This document shows, in pieces, positions 1-7,338 of a DNA stretch of 12,973 nucleotides; the first letter of the stretch is position 1, and each line of letters begins with the position of its first letter. The notes under the pieces are model-generated. The model was not told where the DNA came from. It was given only the letters and a program-made list of their open reading frames with translations, and did no database searches. Both the position numbers and the translations under genes were made by a program. The stretch comes from an uncultured Clostridia bacterium (GTDB lineage: Bacteria > Bacillota > Clostridia > Peptostreptococcales > Acidaminobacteraceae). The DNA lies in the NCBI GenBank assembly GCA_937880545.1, contig CALFKA010000053.1:1-12973 (forward strand), given 5' to 3'.

Positions 1-46
1 CGAGATCGTGATGTGACTGGAGTTCAGACGTGTGCTCTTCCGATCT
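1..46 (+). other. Illumina TruSeq P7/index adapter remnant (artefact)
   Basis: These bases read as the end of the Illumina P7 primer (CGAGAT), a six-base index CGTGAT (reverse complement of TruSeq index 1, ATCACG), then the whole TruSeq read-2 adapter, which begins GTGACTGGAG and ends CTCTTCCGATCT. The match is continuous and ends exactly at base 46. This is library-construction sequence left on a contig end, not genome. It supplies a false GTG start at base 30 that extends the first reading frame with the residues MCSSDL. Confidence 0.97.
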
Positions 47-1157
47 GGACATGGTGGTCCTGCGCTCACGCTTTGACAAGCTTCTGAGTCTGGAGGATTT
101 CATCAAGAAGAACTTCTATAAGGACACCTCGGAGGTCGACTTCGACACCGGGATCCTGAAAGGACTCTTCGGGTCTCTGGATGATCGCTACAGTGAATAC
201 TACAATCCGCAGGAATACGCCGACCTTTTGGAGGAATTTGACGGCTCCGTGACCGGTATCGGAGCGTATATCACTCCGGGACCCAATGGATCGGTAGAGA
301 TTGTCTCCCCAATAGAGGGTTCGCCTGCTGAAGCGGCCGGCATCATGAAGGGCGACCTCATCATTGAAGTTGACGGCATCAGTACCGAAGAGTATTCCTT
401 TGAAGGCAATCAGCGCCGTATAAAGGGTCCTGCCGGCACACAGGTGAACCTGAAGATATCACGCACCAATCCGGTGACAAGTGTCACTTCTGAGATTGAG
501 TTGACCATCACCCGTGCCAGAGTGGAAACCCCTGCCGTCTCGAGCGAGATGAAGACCGACGACATCGGCTACATCCGCATCACGACGTTTGACAACAAAG
601 TCTCTCGAGAGTTTGCCGATCATCTGAAGAAACTCCAGGACCAGGGCGCCAAAGCGTTCGTCCTAGATATCCGCGACAACGGTGGTGGAGACCTCGATCA
701 GGTAGTGGAGCTCTCGGACCAGCTTCTTGGTGTCCAGACCATCGTCACGATCGTCACACCCGGTCAGGCTGATACCGTCTATAGCTCAAATGTAGCGAAG
801 ACGGATCTGCCGTTTATCCTTCTTGTAAATGAAAACTCCGCCTCCGCCTCAGAGATTCTAGCCGGCGCCATTCAGGACGGCAAAGCCGCTCCCGTTGTAG
901 GAGACGTGACCTTCGGCAAGGGCATCGTCCAGACGGTGAGAGGTCTCATGGACGGCTCTGGCTTCAAACTGACCGTCAGCCGCTATCTCACTCCGAGCGG
1001 AGCTGACATCCAGGACAAGGGCATTACCCCGGATGTGCTCTCCGAAGACATCGAAGAAATGGGCTTTAAGACTAAGTTCGATGAACAAGGCAACGAGATA
1101 AGTGATGGGGTGCTCGAGTACGCCATCGACTATCTGCAAAAAGAACTGACTCGCTAA
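47..1157 (+). CDS. S41 family C-terminal processing peptidase (CtpA/Prc-like), 5' truncated
   Basis: A serine protease of the tail-specific/C-terminal processing family, which acts outside the membrane and recognises C-terminal tails through a PDZ domain. The visible part runs from the N-terminal helical region (SLDDRYSEYY, near base 175) through a PDZ domain (about bases 240-520, with SPAEAAGI and GDLIIEVDG) into the catalytic core. The nucleophile is the middle serine of NENSASASE (codon 843-845) and the general-base lysine lies 25 residues later in TFGKG (codon 918-920), the usual family spacing. The N-terminus, normally a signal peptide or membrane anchor plus some tens of residues, is missing because the contig begins with adapter sequence. 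The first genomic codon is at 48 and the ATG at 51 is probably internal. The gene ends just before a terminator, so it is a separate unit from uvrB. Family assignment is certain; the CtpA versus CtpB subtype is not. Confidence 0.95.
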
Positions 1158-1162
1158 ACGAC

Positions 1163-1188
1163 AGGCGGCATGAGATGTGCCGCCTTTT
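1163..1188 (+). terminator. Rho-independent terminator of the S41 peptidase gene
   Basis: A perfect 8-bp stem (AGGCGGCA at 1163-1170 with TGCCGCCT at 1178-1185) closes a 7-base loop and runs straight into a short T tract, five bases after the stop codon. The tract is only TTTT, but the stem is GC-rich. Confidence 0.85.
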
Positions 1189-1235
1189 CAATACACAGAC
1201 AGGAGAAATCGCAGGAGTGATTTCCATCCGTGCTC

Positions 1236-1264
1236 TGTTCAAACGGATATAAGAGTGCTACAAT
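1236..1264 (+). promoter_or_regulatory. Predicted uvrBA promoter (extended -10)
   Basis: TGCTACAAT at 1256-1264 is an extended -10 element (TG-N-TACAAT). The hexamer 17 bases upstream, TGTTCA at 1236-1241, is a poor -35 box, which an extended -10 can tolerate. The predicted start falls near 1271, inside the LexA-type palindrome, leaving a leader of roughly 68 bases before uvrB. Inferred from sequence only. Confidence 0.6.
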
Positions 1265-1268
1265 GAAA

Positions 1269-1288
1269 AGCGAACGCAAGTTCGCTTC
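1269..1288 (+). promoter_or_regulatory. LexA/DinR (Cheo) SOS box upstream of uvrB
   Basis: CGAAC-GCAA-GTTCG at 1271-1284 fits the Gram-positive LexA (DinR) operator core CGAAC-N4-GTTCG. The inverted repeat extends to two perfect 8-base arms, AAGCGAAC and GTTCGCTT. It begins five bases after the -10 hexamer and covers the predicted transcription start, where bound repressor would block initiation. uvrB/uvrA are classic SOS genes in Bacillus, so site and target agree. No comparable perfect site was seen before the other genes in this window. Confidence 0.88.
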
Positions 1289-1338
1289 TCGTGCGTTTAA
1301 GCGCAGAAAAAACGGGAATCATTCGAACGTGAGGTACT

Positions 1339-3303
1339 ATGAATTCATTTGTCGTGAAGAGTCCCTTCTCCCCGATGGGAGATCAGCCGGAAGCCATCGA
1401 ACGGCTCTCCAAGGGAGTCAAAGAAGGACTGAAATATCAGACGCTTCTTGGTGTGACAGGAAGCGGCAAGACCTATACGATGGCAAAAGTCGTGGAGCAG
1501 ATTAATAAGCCCACGCTGGTGCTGGCGCACAACAAAACACTGGCAGCCCAACTCGCTTCGGAGTTCCGGGAATTTTTCCCCAACAATGCCGTGGAGTTCT
1601 TTGTCAGTTATTATGACTACTATCAGCCCGAGGCATATGTGCCCGGGCTAGATCTGTATATAGAAAAAGACGCGGCCATCAATGATGAGATCGACAAACT
1701 CCGCCACTCGGCAACGGCTGCTCTTCAAGAGCGCCGGGACGTTTTGATCGTCGCCTCGGTTTCTTGTATCTATGGACTGGGCTCGCCGATCGATTACCGG
1801 AGTCTCGTCGTCTCTCTGCGACCCGGGCAGATGCATTCGCTCGATTCGATCATCACACGCCTTGTGGACATCCAGTACAAGCGAAATGACTATGACTTCA
1901 AGCGGGGCACTTTCCGGGTTCGAGGCGATGTCCTTGAGATCATCCCGGCAGGAAAAGAAGAAAACGCCTACCGCATAGAATTTTTCGGTGATGAGATTGA
2001 CCGGATCAGCGAGGTCACTGTCCTGACGGGCGAGTGGCTCGGCGACAGAGATCATGTGGCAATTTTTCCCGCCAGTCACTTTGTGAGCAACAAGAAGAAT
2101 ATCCTGCGCAGCATCCGCGACATCGAAGAGGAACTTCAGGAGCGGCTCGTGTATTTTCGAGAGAACGGAAAACTCCTGGAAGCGCAGCGCTTGGAAGAGC
2201 GTACCCGCTACGATATGGAGATGCTCCGAGAGATGGGCTTTACCAGCGGGATTGAGAACTACTCGCGGATCCTTCTGAACAAGAAGCCGGGGGAGAGACC
2301 TTTTACGCTGATCGACTACTTCCCGAAGGATTTTCTCCTGATGGTGGATGAGTCTCATGTCAGCCTGCCGCAGGTGCGGGGCATGTATGCGGGTGACCGC
2401 TCCAGAAAGATGAATCTCGTAGAATACGGTTTTCGTCTGCCGAGTGCTCTTGATAACCGACCGCTTCGCTTTGATGAGTTTATCGACCTGGTTCCACAGA
2501 TGGTCTTTGTCAGTGCGACACCCGGCCCCTATGAAGCGGAGCATGAACAGAACCGAGCAGAGCAGATCCTAAGACCGACCGGTCTTCTCGATCCCGTAGT
2601 GGATGTGCGACCGATCGAGGGACAGATGGAAGACCTCTATGCAGAGATCACAAAGAGAGCCAAGAGAAGTGAGCGTGTGTTGGTGACGACGCTCACAAAG
2701 AGGATGGCAGAAGACTTGACAGACTTCTTAAAAACACTGGATGTCAAAGTCACCTATATGCACTCCGATATCGATACACTGGAGCGGATGGAGATCATCC
2801 GGGATCTGCGCCTCGGTGAGTATGATGTCCTCGTGGGCATCAACCTCTTGCGAGAGGGGCTCGACCTTCCTGAAGTCTCCCTCGTTGCGATTCTCGATGC
2901 AGACAAGGAAGGCTTTCTGCGCTCGGAGACATCCCTCGTGCAGACCATAGGAAGAGCCGCTCGCCACTCCGAAGGAAAGGTTATCATGTATGCTGATTCG
3001 ATCACGGGTAGCATGGAGCGAGCGATCAGTGAAACGAAGCGCCGCAGAGAGATCCAGGAGGAGTATAATAAAGCGCATGGGATTATCCCAAAGAGCATCG
3101 TAAAAGAAGTAAGGGGTGTGTTGGCCGCCATCCATAAAGAGGAGGCGCCACTCAGTTTCCGCGAACAGATGAGTGCTCAGGAAAAGGCTGAGCGTATCGC
3201 CGCCTTGGAAATCGAAATGTTTAAGGCCGCCAATGCCCTCGACTATGAGAAGGCTATCGACTACCGAAATGCCATTGAAGAACTTAAAAGGAAGAAAAAG
3301 TGA
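1339..3303 (+). CDS. uvrB: UvrABC excinuclease subunit B
   Basis: The damage-verification helicase of bacterial nucleotide excision repair: loaded by UvrA, it clamps the lesion and recruits UvrC. The 654-residue product is the usual length. It has the Walker A motif GVTGSGKT (38-45), the aromatic beta-hairpin YYDYYQPEAY (91-100) that inserts between the strands, the Walker B-type DESH box (337-340), helicase motif VI around QTIGRAARH (535-543), and a C-terminal UVR domain (about 620-650) that binds UvrC. No key residue is missing. The ATG is preceded by GAGG four bases upstream, a tight but usable ribosome site, and the N-terminus begins at the normal place (FVVKSPFSPMGDQPEAI). The stop overlaps the uvrA GTG by four bases, so the two are co-transcribed and probably translationally coupled. 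Control is inferred to be by LexA through the 1269-1288 operator. Confidence 0.98.
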   Translation: MNSFVVKSPFSPMGDQPEAIERLSKGVKEGLKYQTLLGVTGSGKTYTMAKVVEQINKPTLVLAHNKTLAAQLASEFREFFPNNAVEFFVSYYDYYQPEAYVPGLDLYIEKDAAINDEIDKLRHSATAALQERRDVLIVASVSCIYGLGSPIDYRSLVVSLRPGQMHSLDSIITRLVDIQYKRNDYDFKRGTFRVRGDVLEIIPAGKEENAYRIEFFGDEIDRISEVTVLTGEWLGDRDHVAIFPASHFVSNKKNILRSIRDIEEELQERLVYFRENGKLLEAQRLEERTRYDMEMLREMGFTSGIENYSRILLNKKPGERPFTLIDYFPKDFLLMVDESHVSLPQVRGMYAGDRSRKMNLVEYGFRLPSALDNRPLRFDEFIDLVPQMVFVSATPGPYEAEHEQNRAEQILRPTGLLDPVVDVRPIEGQMEDLYAEITKRAKRSERVLVTTLTKRMAEDLTDFLKTLDVKVTYMHSDIDTLERMEIIRDLRLGEYDVLVGINLLREGLDLPEVSLVAILDADKEGFLRSETSLVQTIGRAARHSEGKVIMYADSITGSMERAISETKRRREIQEEYNKAHGIIPKSIVKEVRGVLAAIHKEEAPLSFREQMSAQEKAERIAALEIEMFKAANALDYEKAIDYRNAIEELKRKKK

Positions 3304-6119
3304 AAGACGCCATCGTCATTAAGGGAGCCAGGGAACACAACCTAAAAAATGTGGATCTGACGCTCCCCAGAGATACATTTATTGTCATTACCGGCCTGTC
3401 GGGCTCAGGAAAGAGCTCGCTGGCTTTTGATACCATCTATGCTGAAGGACAGAGGAGATACGTAGAGAGCCTCTCCGCCTATGCCAGGCAGTTCCTCGGT
3501 CAGATGGAAAAGCCGCTGGTAGAGTCGATTGAAGGGCTCTCTCCGGCCATCAGCATCGATCAGAAGAGCTCTTCGAGAAACCCGCGCTCCACTGTGGGCA
3601 CGATTACAGAGGTCTATGACTACCTGCGCCTTCTCTATGCAAGAGTCGGCACGCCTCACTGCCCGGTCTGTCACCGGGTGGTGGAACCCGTCAGTGTCGA
3701 TGACGTGGTCGAACAGGTCGAGAGGTTTCCCGAAGGGACACGTCTCTATATTCTCGCACCGGTCGTGAGGGGCAAGAAAGGAACACACGTCAAAGTGTTT
3801 GATGCCCTCCGGAAAGATGGCTTCACCCGCGTCAAAGTAGATGGGGAAGTCCTCAACCTCCTTGAAGCCCCCATCCAATTAGATAAGAACAAGAAACACG
3901 ACATCGACGTGCTGGTCGACCGCCTCGTTATGAGGCAGGGACTCAGAAGCCGCATTGCGGACTCCCTAGAGACAGCGCTTCACCTGGAGGATAAGATCGT
4001 CAAAGTCGAAGTCCTCGGAGAAGGTGAGACCATTTTCAACATGAGCTACTCCTGTCCGGAGCACGGAGAGGGGATAGCGGAGATGGAGCCGAGGAGTTTC
4101 TCCTTTAATGCCCCCTATGGAGCATGTGATGAGTGCAAGGGACTTGGCTTTCTCCAAAAGGTGGATGAAGAGCTTGTCCTCCCCAATAAGAATTTAAGTA
4201 TCAATCAAGGCGCCATCGCCTTTATCAAGGATTTCTCCAAGTCATCCTACTATGCGCCACTTATCAAGCGAATCTATGAAGGCACCAATGTCACACTGAA
4301 CACCCCTATCAAAGACTATCCACCTGAACTCTATCAGAAGCTCCTCTATGGAAATGCCCCAACAAAATACATCAAAGGCAGGTACGGGGTACGTGCCGTC
4401 AATGCCGGCTTTGAGGGGCTGATCAATCACCTGGAGAGAAGATACAGAGAGACCTCATCGCCCGGCATGCGCATGGAGATCGAGACGTATATGTCGGAAA
4501 ACCCATGTCCGAAATGCCACGGAAAACGTCTCAAGGACGAAGTGCTAGCGGTCACCGTCAATGATCTCAACATCCACGAATTGACATCTCTAAGCATCGC
4601 AAAGATCCATGAATTCTTTGAGAACATGGTGCTTCCCGGGGCCAAGGCAAAGATTGCCGAGCAGATTACAAAGGAGATCCGAGCGCGCGTCACTTTCCTC
4701 ATGGATGTGGGACTTGATTACCTGACGCTGGCAAGAAGTGCATCAAGCCTCTCCGGAGGGGAGAGTCAGCGCATTCGACTGGCGACACAGATCGGAAGCG
4801 GGCTGGTAGGCGTGCTCTACATCCTCGATGAACCGAGCATCGGACTGCATCAAAGAGACAACGCGCGTCTCCTGGCGACCCTCAGAAACCTCACAGATCT
4901 CGGAAACACTCTCCTCGTCGTAGAACACGACGAAGAGACGATCCGAAGCGTCGACCACATTGTCGACATAGGGCCTGGTGCAGGGGAGAGGGGCGGCTAT
5001 ATCGTGGCACAGGGTTCTCTGGAAGAGGTGCTGAAGGTCAAAGAGTCCGTAACGGCTCAGTACCTGAGTGGTGAGAAGTATATCCCTGTCCCTCTTACGA
5101 GAAGAAAACCAAAGGGAGAGATGACAATCGTCGGTGCCGCAGCCAATAACCTGAAAAACATCGATGTCAAAATCCCGCTGGGTGTCATCACCTGCATCAC
5201 CGGTGTCAGTGGCTCCGGCAAGAGTAGCCTTATCAACGAAGTTCTCTACAAAGAGCTCTACCGCCGCATCTACAAAAGCCACTCGGTGAAACCGGGAGAA
5301 CACAAGGACATCGAGGGTTGGGAGCAGCTCAATAAGATCATTGCGATCGACCAGTCTCCCATTGGCAGAACGCCGCGGAGTAACCCCGCCACCTACACAA
5401 AAGTGTTTGATCCGATCCGCGACCTCTTTGCCGCGCTTCCCGAATCCAATAAAAGAGGTTATCAGAAGGGGCGCTTCTCGTTTAACGTAAAGGGTGGACG
5501 CTGTGAAGCCTGTAAGGGAGACGGGATCAATAAGATTGAGATGCACTTTCTCTCCGATGTCTACGTGACATGCGAGACATGCCATGGAAAGAGATATAAT
5601 CGCGAGACACTGGAAGTGCGCTATAACGGGAAGAATATCTACGAAGTACTGGAGATGACTGTCAGTGAAGCCCTGGAGTTCTTCGCCGTCCACGAACCGA
5701 TCCGAAGAAGGCTTGAGACCCTCAATGATGTGGGACTTGGCTATATCAAACTGGGGCAGCCCTCTACGCAGCTCTCCGGAGGAGAGGCGCAGCGCATCAA
5801 GCTCGCCAGTGAACTCTCCAAGAGAAGCACAGGTGACACCCTCTATATCCTGGATGAGCCGACGACGGGTCTTCATATGGCAGACGTGCATATGTTGATC
5901 GGTGTCCTAGAGCGCCTTGCTGAGGGTGGCAACACCCTCCTCATCATCGAGCACAACTTGGATGTCGTGAAGTCAGCCGACTACATTATCGACTTGGGTC
6001 CGGAAGGGGGAGACCGAGGAGGAGAGATCCTCGCTGAGGGGACCCCGGAAGAAGTTGCCAAAGTAAAGGTAAGCTACACCGGTCAGTACCTGAAAGATAT
6101 GCTCAAGCCAAGGCTTTAA
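3300..6119 (+). CDS. uvrA: UvrABC excinuclease subunit A
   Basis: The dimeric ABC ATPase that finds DNA damage and delivers UvrB. At 939 residues it is full length. The first ATPase half has Walker A GLSGSGKS (32-39) and signature LSGGE (484-488), followed by a Walker B region ending in ILDEPSIGLH. The second half has Walker A GVSGSGKS (635-642) and signature LSGGE (825-829), followed by ILDEPTTGLH. The second zinc module is intact (C735-x2-C738-x19-C758-x2-C761). In the first, the leading pair reads C252-P-E-H255 instead of CxxC, with C276 and C279 intact, so zinc would be held by Cys3His. A further CxxC lies at 121-124. The GTG start overlaps the uvrB TGA, with AAGGAAG (3288-3294) five bases upstream. 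Unusually for excision genes, all three subunits lie within 10 kb, although uvrC is in a separate unit. Confidence 0.98.
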   Translation: MKDAIVIKGAREHNLKNVDLTLPRDTFIVITGLSGSGKSSLAFDTIYAEGQRRYVESLSAYARQFLGQMEKPLVESIEGLSPAISIDQKSSSRNPRSTVGTITEVYDYLRLLYARVGTPHCPVCHRVVEPVSVDDVVEQVERFPEGTRLYILAPVVRGKKGTHVKVFDALRKDGFTRVKVDGEVLNLLEAPIQLDKNKKHDIDVLVDRLVMRQGLRSRIADSLETALHLEDKIVKVEVLGEGETIFNMSYSCPEHGEGIAEMEPRSFSFNAPYGACDECKGLGFLQKVDEELVLPNKNLSINQGAIAFIKDFSKSSYYAPLIKRIYEGTNVTLNTPIKDYPPELYQKLLYGNAPTKYIKGRYGVRAVNAGFEGLINHLERRYRETSSPGMRMEIETYMSENPCPKCHGKRLKDEVLAVTVNDLNIHELTSLSIAKIHEFFENMVLPGAKAKIAEQITKEIRARVTFLMDVGLDYLTLARSASSLSGGESQRIRLATQIGSGLVGVLYILDEPSIGLHQRDNARLLATLRNLTDLGNTLLVVEHDEETIRSVDHIVDIGPGAGERGGYIVAQGSLEEVLKVKESVTAQYLSGEKYIPVPLTRRKPKGEMTIVGAAANNLKNIDVKIPLGVITCITGVSGSGKSSLINEVLYKELYRRIYKSHSVKPGEHKDIEGWEQLNKIIAIDQSPIGRTPRSNPATYTKVFDPIRDLFAALPESNKRGYQKGRFSFNVKGGRCEACKGDGINKIEMHFLSDVYVTCETCHGKRYNRETLEVRYNGKNIYEVLEMTVSEALEFFAVHEPIRRRLETLNDVGLGYIKLGQPSTQLSGGEAQRIKLASELSKRSTGDTLYILDEPTTGLHMADVHMLIGVLERLAEGGNTLLIIEHNLDVVKSADYIIDLGPEGGDRGGEILAEGTPEEVAKVKVSYTGQYLKDMLKPRL

Positions 6120-6165
6120 TTCTCGAAGGCCTCAGAGTGATATAGGGATGAAAAATAGCTCGTTA

Positions 6166-6210
6166 AAAGCGGCTAATGTAGAATTAGATTCCATATTAGC
6201 CGCTTTGTTT
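6166..6210 (+). terminator. Rho-independent terminator of uvrBA
   Basis: A perfect 12-bp stem (AAAGCGGCTAAT at 6166-6177 with ATTAGCCGCTTT at 6195-6206) encloses a 17-base loop and is followed by TTTGTTT. The loop contains a small GAAT/ATTC inner stem, part of a motif repeated downstream at 6232-6246. Confidence 0.88.
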
Positions 6211-6246
6211 CGCAAATATACACGGCTATAATGGAATTGGATTCCA
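6170..6246 (+). repeat. Imperfect direct repeat carrying a GGAAT-N3-ATTCC palindrome
   Basis: Bases 6170-6193 and 6223-6246 match at 19 of 24 positions and start 53 bases apart. Both begin CGGCTA and end in a shared core, TAGAATTAGATTCCA versus TGGAATTGGATTCCA. The second copy is a perfect inverted repeat (TGGAAT-TGG-ATTCCA) directly over the predicted start site of the TATAAT promoter. The first copy forms the loop and left arm of the uvrBA terminator. Placement suggests an operator; no known regulator is recognised. Confidence 0.6.
6205..6232 (+). promoter_or_regulatory. Predicted promoter with consensus TATAAT in the uvrA-rnz gap
   Basis: TATAAT (6227-6232) is a perfect -10 hexamer. TTGTTT (6205-6210) is a partial -35 box at 16-base spacing and lies in the tail of the uvrBA terminator. 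Transcription would begin near 6239, in the middle of the palindrome at 6232-6246. It would drive either the short ORF at 6269 or a long leader of rnz. Confidence 0.55.
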
Positions 6247-6268
6247 GAACAGACGAAAAGAGTGGCAC

Positions 6269-6367
6269 ATGTATATCAAGAGGCTCCTTGTTAGACTACT
6301 CGATCCATCTCTATTTGACGATCAAAAAGATCCATATCAGCACTATAAAATGTCCCTTTTATTCTGA
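6269..6367 (+). CDS. Doubtful small ORF, 32 residues, basic then acidic
   Basis: This ATG-started frame follows the TATAAT promoter and ends shortly before the rnz promoter. The N-terminal half is basic and hydrophobic (MYIKRLLVRLL) and the C-terminal half acidic to polar. The only ribosome-site candidate is a weak AAAAGAG about six bases upstream. No homology is recognised. It could be a small peptide, a decayed fragment or chance; the neighbouring promoter is the main argument for listing it. Confidence 0.22.
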   Translation: MYIKRLLVRLLDPSLFDDQKDPYQHYKMSLLF

Positions 6368-6391
6368 TTAATTGTCAGTGGGTGTTATGAT
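6362..6391 (+). promoter_or_regulatory. Predicted rnz promoter (extended -10)
   Basis: TGTTATGAT (6383-6391) is an extended -10 element. TTCTGA at 6362-6367 is a weak -35 at 18-base spacing. The predicted start near 6398 leaves a leader of about 25 bases before the rnz ATG, just enough for the AAGGAAG ribosome site at 6411-6417. Confidence 0.5.
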
Positions 6392-6422
6392 AGAGTCACA
6401 AAATATCTCAAAGGAAGAGAGC

Positions 6423-7304
6423 ATGATCGACATCGTGATACTGGGGACGGGGGCCATGACTCCCCTCCCAAATCGTCATCTCAGTTCCATGATCCTGCGC
6501 CATAACGGCAGACAGATTTTGGTGGACTGCGGAGAGGGAACGCAGGTAGCCATCCGCGAATACGGTTATGGCATCAAATCGATCGACGGGATCGCCATCA
6601 CTCACTTTCACGGCGACCATTTCTTTGGCCTGCCAGGACTTCTGCACTCCCTTGAACAAGCCGGAAGGACAGAGCCGGTCTGGGTTGCCGGTCCGGAGGG
6701 GCTCGAAGAAATGATGGAGAGGATCCTCGCAATGACACGAGATCTTCATTTTCAAGTAAAGCTTAGAAGAGAGGATCACTTTGAGAGCAATGGCCTTGTC
6801 ATCGAGACCTTTCCACTGACCCACCGCATTGCATCTCAGGGCTACAAGTTTACACTTACAAGACCTGGAAAGTTCCTTCCGGAAAAAGCGACGGACCTTG
6901 GAATCCCTTTGGAGTTGTGGTCTCGTTTGCAGGCAGGAGAGACTGTGGGTGAGTTTAGCCCGGAGATGGTGATGGGACCTCAGAGAGAGGGAATCACGGT
7001 TGTCTATGCGACAGACACGCGCCCGAGCGAGACGATAGTAAGAGCTTCTGAGGGAGCGGATCTCCTGATCATGGATGGAACGTATCCGGATAATAACAAG
7101 GCAGAGCATGCAGTGAAATATGGTCATATGACATTTCCGGAGGCGGCGAACCTAGCAAAGGAGGCTCGCGTGAAAGAGGCATGGCTCACCCACTTCAGTC
7201 ACTCCATTGAAGACCCGGATGAGTCATTGGAGGCTGCCAGAAAAATCTTTGAAAACATTCACTTGAGCTATGATGGGAAGATGAAGACACTCGGTTTTGC
7301 GTGA
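6423..7304 (+). CDS. rnz: Ribonuclease Z (tRNA 3' processing endonuclease)
   Basis: A cytoplasmic zinc-dependent metallo-beta-lactamase-fold nuclease that removes the 3' trailer of tRNA precursors. The 293-residue product is close to the roughly 307 of the Bacillus enzyme. The zinc ligands are in order: H61-F-H63-G-D65-H66, H134 in LTHR, D198 in ATDTRP, and H257 in WLTHFSH. The N-terminal VILGTGA strand and the VDCGEGTQ motif are typical. A short flexible-arm segment (about 150-190, LGIPLELWSRLQAGE) matches the tRNA-binding exosite of bacterial RNase Z, although the usual glycine-proline of that arm is replaced. A GTG at 6372 in the same frame would add 17 residues, but the ATG at 6423 has a ribosome site (AAGGAAG, five bases away) and fits the family start. 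The stop lies 34 bases before the DUF401 gene, so the two probably share a transcript. Confidence 0.95.
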   Translation: MIDIVILGTGAMTPLPNRHLSSMILRHNGRQILVDCGEGTQVAIREYGYGIKSIDGIAITHFHGDHFFGLPGLLHSLEQAGRTEPVWVAGPEGLEEMMERILAMTRDLHFQVKLRREDHFESNGLVIETFPLTHRIASQGYKFTLTRPGKFLPEKATDLGIPLELWSRLQAGETVGEFSPEMVMGPQREGITVVYATDTRPSETIVRASEGADLLIMDGTYPDNNKAEHAVKYGHMTFPEAANLAKEARVKEAWLTHFSHSIEDPDESLEAARKIFENIHLSYDGKMKTLGFA

Positions 7305-7338
7305 TGGAAGTTATGTACATACTTTTTGGGAGGATGGT

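Noticed and set aside
1324..1337. Second CGAAC half-site just before the uvrB ATG
   Set aside because: The partner half (GTTCG) is absent at the correct spacing, so it is not a second LexA operator.
1230..1505. A 91-codon plus-strand frame across the uvrB promoter and start
   Set aside because: It runs through the SOS box and out of frame into uvrB, with low-quality composition and no ribosome site.
1648..2544. A 298-codon minus-strand frame opposite uvrB
   Set aside because: Shadow of uvrB codon usage; the translation has no recognisable motif and the plus-strand gene is certain.
4743..5891. A 382-codon open frame on the minus strand, opposite uvrA
   Set aside because: It is fully antisense to conserved uvrA ATPase sequence, has no ribosome site or family resemblance, and is a frame shadow of a strongly biased gene.
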